Shown here piece after piece: positions 1 to 12,261 of a stretch of DNA of 64,000 nucleotides. The translations under genes and the position numbers were made by a program. Each line of letters begins with the position of its first letter. Position 1 is the first letter of the stretch. The DNA comes from Dichotomocladium elegans (Eukaryota; Mucoromycota; Mucoromycetes; Mucorales; Lichtheimiaceae), in NCBI GenBank assembly GCA_025716815.1, contig JAIXMN010000015.1, positions 906,813 to 970,812 on the forward strand, read 5' to 3'. Under the pieces are notes generated by a model, which worked only from the letters and a program-made list of their open reading frames with translations, was not told the DNA's origin and made no database searches.

Positions 1-1689
1 TGCTTTGAAGAAAACTTTTGAGTTTTTTTGGTGACATTACGCTTCCCTCCAATGTTGCTAAAAAGATCCATCGGAGGAAATGGAGTATTCAAAGTATTGG
101 GAGAGTGAAGGAATGAAGATATGCCCGAAAGATTCTATTGAACGAACGTAGACAGCGCTGCCTCTTTTTTTTTTTCGCTTGCTTGGGGATACCAGGAGTC
201 CGTATTGGGAAAAAATGACGGCCTGTTTCATGCATCACGGAGTTTCCTAATTAAGACTTCACGATAAACAATCACCGTTATTGTTTTCCTTCAACCCCCT
301 CCCCCCCAAAGCACGGTAACTCAGACAATGGTAGCCAGCCAGCTAGTTCATGAAAACGCTGTCGCCAAAGCCACCCTCATGGGCTATTACATAGGATGCT
401 GTACGACCACTAAGCCCGTTCTATTTTGCAGCCATGAAAGCACACACGCACACATGGTCTTTGAATGAATGGCCGTAAGGATCAAGGAGGAAAAATGTGA
501 GGTGATAATGCTCGCACCTACACCGTAATCCACCCCTTTTCATTTAAAAGAACCATTCCCAGAAAGAAGCGCGACTGAATCCAATAAGTCCGTAGAGGGT
601 AGTCATCAAGGCGATGCATGGAGGATATCCAGCACAGTTTAATATCGAGAGAATTTAAAGACTTTTCGTGCCCCAAGATATCCTCCTCTTCTGGGGCTAT
701 CGTTATTTAAATGGGAGAGAGTTTACTTTATCCAATACGGTATGGATAACTCCAAAATTGGCTGCTACTAGCAGATACTAAATCTTGTCAGATACATTCT
801 TTGAAGCGGTTATTGGCATCTGCGATGGATGGCACGGTGCTTTTGTGTATAAGCCCGCTTCCCCACCCCCCTAGTAGGAGTGTAGGTCTTGTATACGTAA
901 TGGTGCATTCGCAAATTTTCTACCCCGACCTTGAAAGCTTTCCAGGGAAAGATAGCATCACAATAGAGAGAAAGCACCCCCCAACGGATCACACTTCAAG
1001 TTGAGCGGGGTTTGGCCAGTCAGGACCATTTTCCAACACCGAATACCTGTTATCCAATCATATTCAGTTGCCCATCACTCCGGACTTGGGCTCCTCTCAT
1101 TGAAACAAAGAAAAGAAAAGACTTTGCAGACAATGCGTCCGCTTTTATTTATATGAAAACTTGCTGAAGGCCTGAAATAGACAAAGTTTGACTCTTTATG
1201 CAGAGCAATGATGTCTACAGTATAAGTTCGCAGAGGGGATCATCAACTATGAGATACTATGTCAAATTGAGCGAGGTGAGTGTGCAACCCTATCAGCCAA
1301 TCAATGGGACCCTCATGATTTAAGCGCATTACCGATTTCTGCACGTCCAAAATTGGGGAAAATAACGAGCCTTGATGAAACCTAGAGATATAAAAGAAGC
1401 AAAGTACGTAGAACCATGTCCTATTTTCCCGTTAAAACGTACTGCACTGGATTTCCTAGCCACTGATGTGTCTTGTCTTTTGAAGAAAAAATAATAATAA
1501 TCCCAAAACAGCCGTAGTCGTAAGCAAATGGAAATAGATTTACTCCCTAAAACACCAACCCCTCCTCCCTCCATAAATAGCAGATGAACACGTTGAACGC
1601 AACTCGCAGGGCAAAAAGTATTTTAATGTAGTTAAAATAAAAGGGCGGGTTCTAATACAAGGAGCAATGGTATCTAAAGCAGTAGTGAA
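1..1689. other. Intergenic, no gene recognised
   Basis: Only short overlapping open frames without domain features or codon continuity are visible, together with homopolymer runs (T-run near 170, C-run near 300). No RNA gene or repeat was recognised. The end of a gene lying outside the window cannot be excluded. Confidence 0.5.
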
Positions 1690-1989
1690 TCAAGACCGAG
1701 GGCGTCGTGATGCTGCTACCCGCCCTCGTTTGCTCAAGTGAGGCGAAAGGACGCACCGCGCAATGCCGTTGTAAGAATCGCAGCATCGGTTAAAGTCACC
1801 GAGGTGGCTATAGTTTCGAAAGACGCAATGGGTACCAAAATCCGTTCGGAGCTCGCCTGCGGTCCCGATACAGCAGTCTTCGGTGTATATTGGCTCGATT
1901 TCTTTGCAGTGACAGTCGGCTGCATGGGTCGCAACCATCAAGGCGGCAAGAAATATCATAATCGCAGTGCTGCGAATCATTATCCACAT
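1690..1989 (-). CDS. Small secreted cysteine-rich protein
   Basis: An unspliced frame of about 99 residues. The start chosen (MWIMIRSTAIM) gives a compact signal peptide ending near THA-ADC; an in-frame upstream Met at 2067 would add a Phe/Pro-rich stretch and break the signal. The mature part has eight Cys in the order C-x-C, CC, C, CC, C, which suits four disulfides, followed by a basic tail containing a Lys-Arg. This layout resembles small secreted proteins I associate with Mucoromycotina. It is not the hydrophobin order C-CC-C-C-CC-C. Function is unknown; a secreted wall, signalling or effector role is inference. It is surrounded by non-coding DNA, and overlapping frames on both strands look like shadows. 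Confidence 0.6.
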   Translation of the reverse strand: MWIMIRSTAIMIFLAALMVATHAADCHCKEIEPIYTEDCCIGTAGELRTDFGTHCVFRNYSHLGDFNRCCDSYNGIARCVLSPHLSKRGRVAASRRPRS

Positions 1990-2352
1990 TATATTGAAGG
2001 AATGGAAAGGGGATTGGTACACAAAAATTGAAGGGGGGCGGAGGCCAAGAGGAGAGGACACACTCACACACTAAAAGAAGAAGAAGAGAGAAAGAGACAG
2101 AGAAAGTTTGCAGGGCGGCGCGCCTGTTGTTATATCTTTTCTTTCTTTATATTAGGAGACCCGATCGAAGGGAAACTCCTTGATCGTATCGATGGGAACT
2201 CGTATCCCAGACGCCTGTCACCCCAAGCATATACTACACATCTAAATTTGACAGATTACCACCTGCTCCTGCAGAAGTGAATTGAGACATTTATTTTTCT
2301 ATCTTGGGGATTTAGGACAGCCGAGCGCGCTTAACCCTGGATAGACAGGCAT

Positions 2353-5300
2353 TTAATCAAAGGACAACACTGGTTCATCGTATGCGTGAAATACCTCAAA
2401 TGAGTTAGCCTTATGTTTAGGAACAAAGACAAAATCTTCAGGAGCAGGGCCGAGGAGTCGTTCGCTGAACAAAGTAGCACAGAAATTAGCCATCCGGATT
2501 TTTCTCCTTTAGAAAACCACTGGTGAATTACCTAAGCTTGATCCAATCGGACGCCCTCGGGCTTGCCATCAACGTCTCAAGCTCATCACGTCCCACAAAC
2601 GGAGGAGCTCGCTCATTAATATGCTGAGGAAGAACCTCAAGCAGTCCAACAGGAATATAACTATCTCATTATCAGCATATCCGACGAGATATAGAGAAAT
2701 CCCCATTTCCTCTCTCACCGGTATAGGAACGATTGCCATTCAAGGAGGAACCGTCGCGTCGTGTTCACGCCCTACAGAGATAGAATATACAGATTAACCC
2801 GCTATGCCTGTCTTCCTCTGGTATAGAAAAAGCTTGCCTGGCTATCGCTACCCCAATGCTCAAGGCCATAATCACAGAACCGCTTCAAAATATCAAAGCG
2901 CTCGCGTGAGGAAATATCCCAATGCCGCTGTGTCTTAATCTCGTCAAAAAGCCATGGCTTGATCAAAGCACCTCTGCATCCAATCATTATTAAATAGCCT
3001 ATTGCGTAGACCGACACACCTTGTGGTTCTTACCGGCCTATCATGATACCGTCTACACCCGTTTCTTCCTTGTGTTTGTTGTAATCTTCGTAACTAAGCA
3101 CATCGCCATTACCTTTGAGCAAAGCGCATGAGTATTAATATATACACTTGGCACATGGACATCCTTTACCATAGATCGGCATTGTTTTGGCAAGTTGCTT
3201 CACCTCACGAATGTAAGACCAATCCGCAAGCTTCTGGTAACGTTGCTGGCGAGAGCGGCCATGTATCTAATAATCATGAACATATCAGTCATCGCTCCCT
3301 CGCTTGCACTGATCCAAGATGATCCTTACAGTCCCTAGACTAATGCCCTATAGCAATTTTTTGTTTTACATGGTGAGAAAAAAAGCGAGGTTTAGAACAA
3401 GGCCACTCTTCCACATACTAGGTCTTCGAAAATGGGAATCAGCTTATGATTAGTAAGGACATTCTGCTTGACACCCGTTCGGAATTTAACAGTGACAGGG
3501 ACGTCCAGCATCCTGCGCATTCCTCGAAGCATTTTTGTCATCTTTCCCTTTGATTCTGGTAAGGCAGATCCAGCGCCCTGGATTATTTATCTCTATAAGT
3601 TTCGTCGATACATCATCTTTTCTTTTTGCCTTACTGAGTTAAAGATAAGATCAATGGGACAGCCCATGTTGAGGTCCACAAAATCAACGTCAATCTCGGT
3701 ATTGATGACCTCGCAGGCCTTGACAACCTGCTCCACTTTCGATCCGCAAATCTATCAAATGAGGCTGTTAATCTCGTAGTAAAGTCGATATATATATGCC
3801 GAATTACCTGAATACCAAAGATATCCTCAGAGGCGTGACGCTTTGTCAGAGCCCACTCAGACTGCTGGCCCTGAAGCAGATTGCGACATAGTGCCATCTC
3901 GCCACAGGTGATATCGACACCAAATTCTTTGCAGATACGTCGGAAGGGCAAGTTGCCGACCTAGCAAATGAAAACATTAGTTACGTCAAAGGCGTATGTC
4001 CGGTGCACAGCCATACTGTTGTCAAGGGAGCAAGGTAGGTCTTGTTGCTAAAGTCGATGAGCTATCGCATTTCGGGATGGTTAGTTTGAATTCAGCAAGA
4101 AGCCTAGCAGTAGATACCTTTTTGTACCCCCGCTCTGTATCCACCGGGCCAATTTTAGTGGGTTCTACATTCATGTCAATCTCAGGCAGATCAGCAGCAG
4201 CAGCAGCTGTAGCCTCCTCAGACTTGGATGTCTGAGTTTCTGCAAGTTCTTCCCGGGCTTCCTCGGCTGTTTCTCCCACTGCGTGGGATTTATCCAGTGG
4301 CTTTCCATCCTTGTCTTCTACTCCATCCACCTCATCCACTTTTCTTTTTCCCTGGCGGGCCTGCTCCGCAGCAATTTCCCTTTGGACTTCCTTCATATAT
4401 TCTTCCGCCCTGGGGAACGAATGCTGTTGGGTTCGATCAATATGCATGCATGAATGGGGGGAAGCCACTCTATTCAGGCCCAGGCAGATCCCCACCCACC
4501 TTGTTCTTTGTCAAAGCCTTTTGTGTCTCAGCGCTGATGCCGTTGCGAGTGAACACAGGATTCTTCTTGACCAGCTAACACAAACACTTAGGGCCTTGGA
4601 TGCTTTGTAACAACAGACAAAGTGACTCAATGTCATTTTACCTCTTCGTTAACAACCAAGTTCCCTTCGTCGTCCAAATGGGCCTTCAAATAGCGGCACT
4701 TGTAGCCGTTACGGCACCTTTTGTAAATTTGAACCAACGTCAGCTGGATTCCCCCCTTCCTTCGCCGAACCATTCGCCCTGTACCTTCCAAACAGCTCGA
4801 ACTGAACGCAGCGATCACCGAGATCGGCTGGCTTGGTATCAAGATACTTTTTGATATCATGCGAATAACGACATCTGTTGGTAAAACATGGAACTGTCTT
4901 AAGCTTCTTGTTTTGACGCTCCTTCATCCCAGTCCCACCCGCACATACTTTTCTCCAAAAGCGCATTCTTTGCCAGCAGCGAGCAGTTTGCAGATCTATT
5001 TCATGTTACAGGGTCAACACCTTCCCTCCCTCCCCTGCAATGTAGGTCTGTGTCTCTGTTCATTCACTGCTACTTGCCATCACTTCATCCACAATACGCT
5101 TCTTGCCACGCTGGCCCTTGTTGGCACCTCGGTTTTTCTTCTCAAACTGGACCAGAAAATAGCTTCAGTTACTTTGTCCAAACTGTCGGATGCCGTTAGA
5201 CACACACGCACACGCACACACCTTTTTCTCCTTTGAAAACTTCTCGCCCTCGGCGCCATCGTCGTCGCCAAACACGCCGTTTGCAACTTGATCTTCGTTG

Positions 5301-5452
5301 CCTTCGTCATCGAACCATTTCTCCTTGCGGTACCTTGGCAGCATTAGCTCAAGTCCACCCGCTCTTTCATTCACCCCGGGCCCATTGCCAAGCTTTTAGA
5401 TTTACTCATTCTTAATGGGTGCCACACCAGGTTTTTTCTCGATCGTAGCCAT
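2353..5452 (-). CDS. DUS3: tRNA-dihydrouridine(47) synthase, DUS3 type
   Basis: FMN-dependent reduction of a uridine in the variable-loop region of tRNA is the known DUS3 role. The gene is split by many short introns. The N-terminus starts [16 protein letters not shown], matching the conserved GVAPIK start of DUS3. It is followed by a Lys-rich linker and two CCCH fingers: the first reads C-x8-C-x5-C-x3-H after [10 protein letters not shown], the second lies around RCVQFELFG and CRYLKAH. The TIM-barrel follows, with VDLNMGCP (catalytic Cys, near 3680), [10 protein letters not shown], a [13 protein letters not shown] segment, YGNGDVLS and [16 protein letters not shown] (near 2950-3080). The tail ends [20 protein letters not shown], also typical of the family, with the stop at 2353. 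Small fungal exons make individual borders uncertain, but the order of all domains is continuous. It is transcribed in the same direction as the Trf4-like gene 120 bp upstream. Confidence 0.9.
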
Positions 5453-5572
5453 TGATCAATATAGTTTTTAAAAGCTTATCGGCAAACCGGCAGCTCCTGC
5501 CGATGCTGTCTTTTTTTTTTTTGTGTGTGTGTGTGTGCGGGTCGGAGACAAAGTAAAATTTTCCCAGTTGTT

Positions 5573-7320
5573 TTAATAGCGTCTCCTTACATTACGATAT
5601 CGATCTCTCGGAAAGTAGTTATTATCTGCGGCATCCCTGTCCACGTAAGAACGCTTCCTTTTCGAATCACGGTATGGATCTCTAGGAGAGTAATTGTTAT
5701 CCATCGCGTCCTGGTCCATGTTCGGACGCTTCCTCTTCCATCCACCGTTGCGTCTTGTGTTTGAGGCGCCATAGTCCTTAGCGGCCTGTATGATTTTCAC
5801 TCCGATGTCTGCTGCTGACAAGTTCAGCACCCTCGGTGTGTAGGACCTATGTCTGGTACGGGCTCCAAGCTTCCAGTCACTGGACACAAGTGTCCTCAAG
5901 ATGGTACCTTCCTTCATATTTGCTCGAATTTCTTTGGTTATCCACTTGAAAACACCCTGGACACGATCCATCGTCGTCGTCGACCGCGCAACATTCAGAG
6001 CTAGGGATGGAATTGAAAAATATTAAGAACGGTGCCTGGTATGCACATGGGGCGGGATCTTTTACTCACATGCGTCATCGGGATCACGGATCTCTAACTT
6101 TCCATTCTTGGTCGGAAATGGCTAAAGGACTCCCCTCCTCCCAATGAATTTCTTCGCCAAAAGTAGGGGTATAGCACAGTCTTACCTTCTTAACGAAGCC
6201 AGGGACTGTATCCATCACCATCTCTTCCTCTTGGTAATTCCATTCGCTGTAAAAATCGAGCATGTCCAGCAAGAGCTGACCTAGGTACTCTGGCGATTTT
6301 CTATCTCGATTTTCGGGTATCACCGTATTCTGTCAGAAAATGAAGATTAGGGCGGATGTCTTTATCGGTCTGGTCTACCTATTCTAACGGTGCTCAGTGC
6401 CTACCTGTATATAGTGTACAATCAAGCAGACCAGGGTGTATCCGGCCATGCCGCTGAGACGGGCCGACATGATTTCGTACTTTGGATCATCTTTCAGCCG
6501 AACGGACAGAAGAATGGATTTGAGGAAGAGGTAGATGGGCTTGAGTTCACTGAATTCGTTGATCCATCCAAGTGTACGATCCGAACTCAGCGAGGCGTTT
6601 CCGATGGATATGTCGACGTGAATAGGTTCACCTTGAGATGATCGGAAGTCTACTTTGATCACCGGCACCTAATAAAAAAAAAACCCATCAGCCCTATTTG
6701 CCTACGGGGGGGGGGTGCACAAAAATAATGCAACGTCTTGACTTGCCCTTGCAAAGATCAGCTCAACATTGGGAAAACCAAATCTTTTCACAAGTGCCTT
6801 GTTCAACTTGCGGAGAATAGGTTTCGGATTTTCAGGGAGTTCGTGATCATTGAATGCAATGCGCAGATCGACATCGCTGCTGATCAATCAGATTTTGTGA
6901 TCTATCGCATACATACCGTTCTATTTTACTTGCCTGGTGGGGAGAAGCAGTCCGGTTTCGTAAGAGCCAAATGGAACGACTTGGCAATGTGGAATGAGTC
7001 CCTGGATAATCTTTGTGCAATCGTTGAAAAGATTGTCCCGATCCTTGCTTTCTCTCTGAGTCGGAGCCAGGTATTGGACAAAGTCCTCGATCTCCTGCGA
7101 GAGCCTAGGTGCATTTCAAAAGAATGGAAAATGAGCCTCAATTGCAGTAAGGAAGGCGGGAAGAAAGCGATTTTTACCTTTGCAATTGGCTTCTACCCTC
7201 TTTCATAATACAACGGGATAACAAAGGCGAGGAACCGAAGTCGGAGCAAGGGGCCGCTAAAGAATTAAACTTTACGGCCGAATAGGAAATGACCAATGCT
7301 TCCTCTTGATATCCATCAAC
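5573..7320 (-). CDS. Non-canonical poly(A) polymerase, Trf4/PAPD5 type
   Basis: A nucleotidyltransferase of the TRAMP poly(A) polymerase family, which oligoadenylates aberrant nuclear RNAs for exosome decay. The sequence shows LSQEIEDFVQYLAPT, then FGSYETGLLLPT joined to SDVDLRIAF (catalytic Asp pair), VPVIKVDF and IHVDISIGN (third Asp). The central/PAP-associated part has ELKPIYLFLKSIL, SGMAGYTLVCLIVHYIQ and PEYLGQLLLDMLDFYSEW, followed by the typical IRDPDD motif. The C-terminus is Arg/Lys/Asp-rich (near-repeats around YRDSKRKRSYVDRDA) and ends RRRY at 5573, as in Trf4 basic tails. The intron between LPT and SDVDL appears to be GC-AG. The 5'-most exon(s) upstream of 7320 could not be fixed, so the annotated start is partial. 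The active-site triad is intact. Confidence 0.82.
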
Positions 7321-8180
7321 CTATAAGTAAAATATATGTTGGTTGGGCGTAAGAAAAAAAAGAAAGATGAACATTCATCAAGAGGAGCAGATCCTCATTC
7401 TCTTTCTGCCAAGAGAGAGAAAGGGCGCGCGAGTACGGGTGCTACTTCAACGCTGGTCGCCCGATGCGTTGCTGGGACCGAGAGACACATCGATTGTATA
7501 CGTGACTTAGTGTAATTTATTTTTTCCACATTAAATTTCGTACATCAGTTGCATAAATTATAAAGTTGTCGCATACTCATTAATCAGCTGAAAAGAGTAA
7601 TCCTTGCTCATACGCTTTAACTCGCCTCCGAAGAGTAGGTTGGGCGTCCTGCCGATGTCCATGGACTCCTCTCTTCCCATGACTCATCAAAGCAGGGTAC
7701 GGTTGGTCAATCTGCAAAGGGGAGTGGATGTTGGATTGTAACAAACAATTTAATATGACAGTGATCATATTGGATGAGAACATGGGAAGAGAGGATCAAG
7801 AAGCTATCTAGTATTTACAGGAAATCAAGGTGGGTGATTGAAACAACTTCACACTACTTCTTGTTTATATCAACAATGAGTCCCATAAGTTTGTTGCAGA
7901 CACGTTTGGACGGGACCTTTTTTTCAGAATGGCTCATATCCATGAACCGTGTGCAATTATACACGTACGCCCCACAAAGAACTCACAGCATGACAAAACA
8001 CTTTATCACCTGTTTCGCTGATGAGCTGTCCTACATGATTTACAATATGACACCATTCTGGTCTCTTGTCTTTTCTCATTACATCTAGGGCCTAATCTAA
8101 ACTCTCATTAAAAGAGTTAAAATAGACACCTCTAAAAACGAGAGACGAATCCTTCGAAATCGCTCAACTCTAAGCTATTC
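7321..8180. other. Intergenic with a short inverted repeat
   Basis: This stretch should contain the 5' end of the Trf4-like gene near 7330-7450. Further on, an inverted repeat of about 21 bp (7668-7689 and 7772-7795, core cctctcttcccatg) encloses roughly 85 bp. Short frames here show no recognisable domain. Confidence 0.4.
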
Positions 8181-8185
8181 AATTG

Positions 8186-9130
8186 TCACTGATTCTGGCC
8201 ATCCATGTCTCCCTTTCCATTACGTTTTACTTTGCTCTTCACAACTGACCAAAGCTGCTCAATAGGTTTGAGTTCAGGTGAACAGGTGCATTGTCTATTA
8301 CCGAATAATCGCGTTTCGTACTTACCCATTTCATCCATGGTAGACCTAAGAAAGCTGAGATCATGCTCAGTTACAGTTCCTCTGCTTGCAGACATGGGCT
8401 GTCCCGCTACAATTAAGGATGGGTGATGGCGAAATTGCTCCCAAAAATACCAGTTGTTTCCGCTCTTATTTCTGGCACAGTAGCTACTGAACAAGTCCCT
8501 TTCTTGAACCATGCCATGCCAAGCGCGCTTATGGTCGCAAAGAAACCAGTTTTTTCCAAAGTCATGTCAGCCATGTCCCGTCGGGGCACGCAAACACGCT
8601 CTTGGGTCTTTGCATCATATTCCTGTCTACAGACTGAAACTGAGCCCTTTTCAGTGAAAAAATCGCATAGATCGATGGAGCGTCGTTTTTGATAGCTCAA
8701 GACCCTCAAATCTCTGGGGTAGTTGGCTCCGTCCATTTGCTCTCTAAAAGACAATTGACGTCGCTACGTTTCTTGAAATGTTCTCAGGGTCCTCTTTGTA
8801 CTTTGATGCCTATTGCTGAGCTGGCCGAACATGGTTTCCTAGTTGTTTTGCAGTAGCTGATGCGCTCAAGACCTTCACACACATCCGTTTACCTTTGTCC
8901 ATGTACAGTGTATAGCCGCGCTTAAAGTCTGTTTCTTTCATCTGAAATGCCTGCGTTTTTGGATATGCGTAGCAACAAGAACGGGGTTATCGCTGCAAGA
9001 TAGGTTATGCAGATGTTCTGTACATGGCCTTGCTCATCATAATAAAGATAGATTGCTCATTTCAAAATGCAAAATGAGTTATAAAAGAAAAGGGTCCAAA
9101 ATTGCAAAAGCTGGCTATCATTTATAGGGT
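8186..9130 (-). pseudogene. Decayed Tc1/IS630-like transposase, copy 1
   Basis: Broken minus-strand frames encode transposase pieces also seen at 36.2-37.4 kb and 55.4-56.3 kb. The C-terminal DDE part retains LSFLRSTMDEMGKYE and SPELKPIEQLWSVVKSKVK. The segment holding the second catalytic Asp (intact as VMDNPPIHK in the 55-kb copy) is deleted between KYETRLFGNR and QCTCSPELK. Upstream frames carry RRDMADMTLEKTGFF and ALGMAWFKKGT, matching the WDRTDIDFRKN and RSMAWSKKGT parts of the 55-kb copy. Homology to the 36-37 kb copy continues to about 9130 in non-coding form (both contain a stretch near tgctcatttc with neighbouring A/T runs). Terminal repeats could not be fixed. It cannot encode an active enzyme. 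Confidence 0.75.
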
Positions 9131-9626
9131 TGGATTTGACAAGCTTCTTTGTGCGACATGTGTGCTGTCATCATGCTTAAAGCGGTATATGTGGGTGTCT
9201 ATGTAAGGCTACTTGTGTAGGGCGTTGTTAGTTCTTTGGAGGGGCGGGTCTGCAAGCTGCGTTTTATTTTATTTTTCCCGGATTTTCCGCCGTTTTTCCA
9301 CCATGCATGCAGCCTGGCTTGTCAGCTCTGAATCAAATGGTCGAGGATAACAAGCCGACGGCACTTACCCAGTACGCGATGGATGGCGCGTATCTAACTT
9401 CTACACGCGCGATGGGTTGCTCAGCCGTGAATTCGGGATAAGTCGCGACCGGCCAGGCGTGGGAGGCTCATCGTCCGCCTCCCATCTTTCGGGTTCAAAG
9501 GCGAATGGCAAAACCCTCGTTCCGCGGATAAGGAATGGGGCCCGCGCGCCGTACTCAAATAGTTATAAAAGGAAAAAAAGTCAGACACGTTCCTTTGGCT
9601 CTAAACCTTTCCCCTCTTTTCCGCCA
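9131..9626. promoter_or_regulatory. Upstream region of the PMI gene
   Basis: No gene is visible. The last 200 bp carry GC-rich sequence with a short TATAAA-like stretch (near 9562) and a CT-rich run just before the ATG. The in-frame extension back to 9417 lacks PMI homology and is taken as leader. Confidence 0.35.
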
Positions 9627-11068
9627 ATGTCTCATCCCGCAATCTACCGTCTTCAACCACAGACCCAGTCTTACGACTGGGGCAAGCTTGGCGATGTAAG
9701 CAAGGTCGCGCAGTACGCAAAACAATCGGGTGTGGACGTTGATGCAACCAAACCCTATGCGGAATTATGGATGGGCACCCATCCTAACGCACCATCACAT
9801 GTTCTCGACGATGACCATACGCCTCTCAAAGACCTCATTCACGCACATCCTGAGCTCAGCACCCAGGCCATCTATGACGCGTATGACGGCGACCTGCCGT
9901 TCCTTTTCAAGATCCTTTCGATCCGCAAAGCGCTGTCTATCCAAGCACACCCAGATAAGACCCTCGGCGCACAGTTGTTTCAAGAATTCCCTAACATCTA
10001 CAAGGTAAAAATGAGCCTGCACTTGGAGAAAAGAAAAAAAAAATAATGCTGTGTATTTCTAGGACCCGAACCACAAGGTGAGAACAAACACCTGTCTAAT
10101 AATTCCCCCTCCCCCAACCGTTCTGCTGATGCATTAAACTTCCATTAGCCCGAAATGGCAATTGCTCTCACGCGTTTTGAAGCCCTATGTGGTTTCCGGC
10201 CCCTCGACGAAATTGACCAACACTTCAACCAATACCCCGAACTGGCCGCGCTTGTCGGAAGCGACATCGTGTCCCAATTCCGCGCCGCCCTCGCTGACCC
10301 CACCGATGTCGATACTAACAAGGCCGCACTCAAGGCTGCCTTTGCGTCGCTCATGACCAGCTCCGCCGAGGACGTCGCTGCAGAGCTGGCTAAGCTGACC
10401 GGACGGCTCAAGGAAACCGATGACGCCACAGTGATCGACAGTCTAGTACTGCGACTCGACGAGCAGTATCCTGGAGGAGATATCGGCGTGTTCTCCATGT
10501 TAATGTTGAATTATGTCACACTTGAACCAGGACAGGCCATTTTTCTGGGTGCGAACGAGCCACACGCATACTTGTCAGGGGGTAAAAAAAAAAGTCTTGC
10601 GACAAAAAGAAGCAGTGGGACTGACGGAACAATGGCATGGCCGCATACACAGATTGCGTTGAGTGTATGGCCGCTAGTGACAATGTTGTCCGTGCTGGCC
10701 TGACACCGAAATTCAAGGACGTCAAGGTGCTTGTTGAGATGCTCACGTACCGATACGGGTCGGCCGAGTCGCAGAAAATGACATGCAAGCCCTATGGCTC
10801 ACACTCGGTCCTGTACGATCCTCCCATCGACGAATTTTCCGTTGCACTCACGCGCATCCAGAGCGGCGAAACCGAAAGCCACGATCCCATCCAAGGACCG
10901 AGTATCATCCTCGTCTCGGCGGGAGACGGTGTCTTGTCTGTACCCGATGGCCCGTCTTACCCTCTGGCGAGCGGTTATGTCTACTTTGTTGGAGCTAATA
11001 TTCCCATCCAGGCCAAATCTGGCGAATCAGGTCTCGAGTTCTACAGAGCATTTACCATCCTCAACTAG
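9627..11068 (+). CDS. Mannose-6-phosphate isomerase, type I
   Basis: Interconverts fructose-6-P and mannose-6-P, the entry to GDP-mannose for N-/O-mannosylation, GPI anchors and wall mannan. Exons read as 9627-10004, 10063-10077, 10149-10581 and 10653-11068; the sum is 1242 nt, giving 413 residues, close to the usual 420-430. The start MSHPAIYRLQPQTQSYDWGK is typical. Zn-site motifs are present: IQAHPDK near residues 107-113, the signature DPNHKPEMA around 127-135, and GANEPHAYLSGDCVECMA bridging the last intron. RAGLTPKFKDV and the C-terminal cupin half are intact. The second exon is only 15 nt and encodes DPNHK inside the active-site signature. No frameshift or missing residue is seen. Confidence 0.95.
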
Positions 11069-12261
11069 ATCCATCTTCATCATCCTTCATCATTCCCGCC
11101 TTCCATGCAGATTAAAAAAAAGCGCATCCCGCGCACGGCTTGTATGTATTATGTGGGCCACTGGACTATACATATGTCGGCGATGTTTGTACAGCGGGAA
11201 CCCGCTAATCTGGTCTGCTCCATAAAGGCTTATTCATGTGCCCCGATTTACAGAATTCAGAGCCAGATGATTTACCTTGTACGACTTATTCAGCTTCAAT
11301 TACCTCGAACCTCGCTTACATAAGCCCAGGACAAGCAGAGACGCATTTACGCGGATGCATTGCAAGTGTTTACAGGAATGCGAGTGGATGGCACACAAGC
11401 ATCCCTCCCACACATTTATTGGACATAGGACCACGATACATCACGGAAACCATCCTGTTACCTTGGAGAGGGAGGGAGGGAAAACCAACGATGGTATACG
11501 TACAATGAAGGATGATGCGGTTTTAGAAGTTTTTCAAATGCCATGTAGATGAGAGGCGGGGAGAGAGACACTGATGCTGGCGAGTGGGTATCTATGGACA
11601 TAAATCGCAAGCTGATGATCAAGATAGCTTGTAGGGCGGGGAAGGCCTTGGTCATGCCACTCAATGCATTGGGCCTGTATGTTTCGGGAAAATACTGTAC
11701 ACTCTATTGCCCATTGTGCCCTAACAAAGTCGTATGGACGTGCTGGTGCAGAACCTATCAGCAAGTAACAGACGAAACAACCCTGAGGATGATAGATTGT
11801 GTGTGTGAGTGTGTGTGTGCGCAAGTAAAACTTTCTTGGTGAGCGCCTGCGGGGTTGGGGGTTGGGGGCGCGATGCATCCTCAACTTTGGATCAACATTG
11901 TTGATCTTTATATAAAAGACGACACAATAGCCAAGGCAAAGGTGGGCGCGATATGCAGAGGATCGGATGCTTAGCCGCTGATCATACATGTGGATGCTCC
12001 AGTCCAAACCAGTACCCCTCTATGCGCATGGACACGAACATAGACCGCGCGTGCTGCTCTGATTGGAGGAGCCCATCCTTTGCAGACAGGAATCAGACGG
12101 AGGGTTCTGCGACGCAGGAGCCTTTTGTTTTGCTCAGAGGAAATGTCTCAGTCCCCTGCACCGCCTTCCCATGGTACAGGGTGGAGCGTGTCTTTATTGA
12201 TCTATGTACAACACGACGCTGCTGCTGCTTGTTGCAGCCGCACAATGAATGATGCTATTAT
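11069..12261. other. Intergenic between convergent genes
   Basis: This lies between the PMI stop and the stop of the large minus-strand gene, so it should hold both 3' UTRs. A G-rich patch occurs near 11850-11870 and a GT-microsatellite at about 11799-11820. Short frames have no family resemblance. Confidence 0.5.

Noticed and set aside
1738..2031. Plus-strand frame opposite the Cys-rich secreted gene
   Set aside because: No signal peptide or domain; the opposite frame has both signal peptide and patterned Cys.
9417..9626. N-terminal extension of PMI to an upstream Met
   Set aside because: The extra 70 residues are low-complexity and absent from the PMI family; the conserved start lies at 9627.
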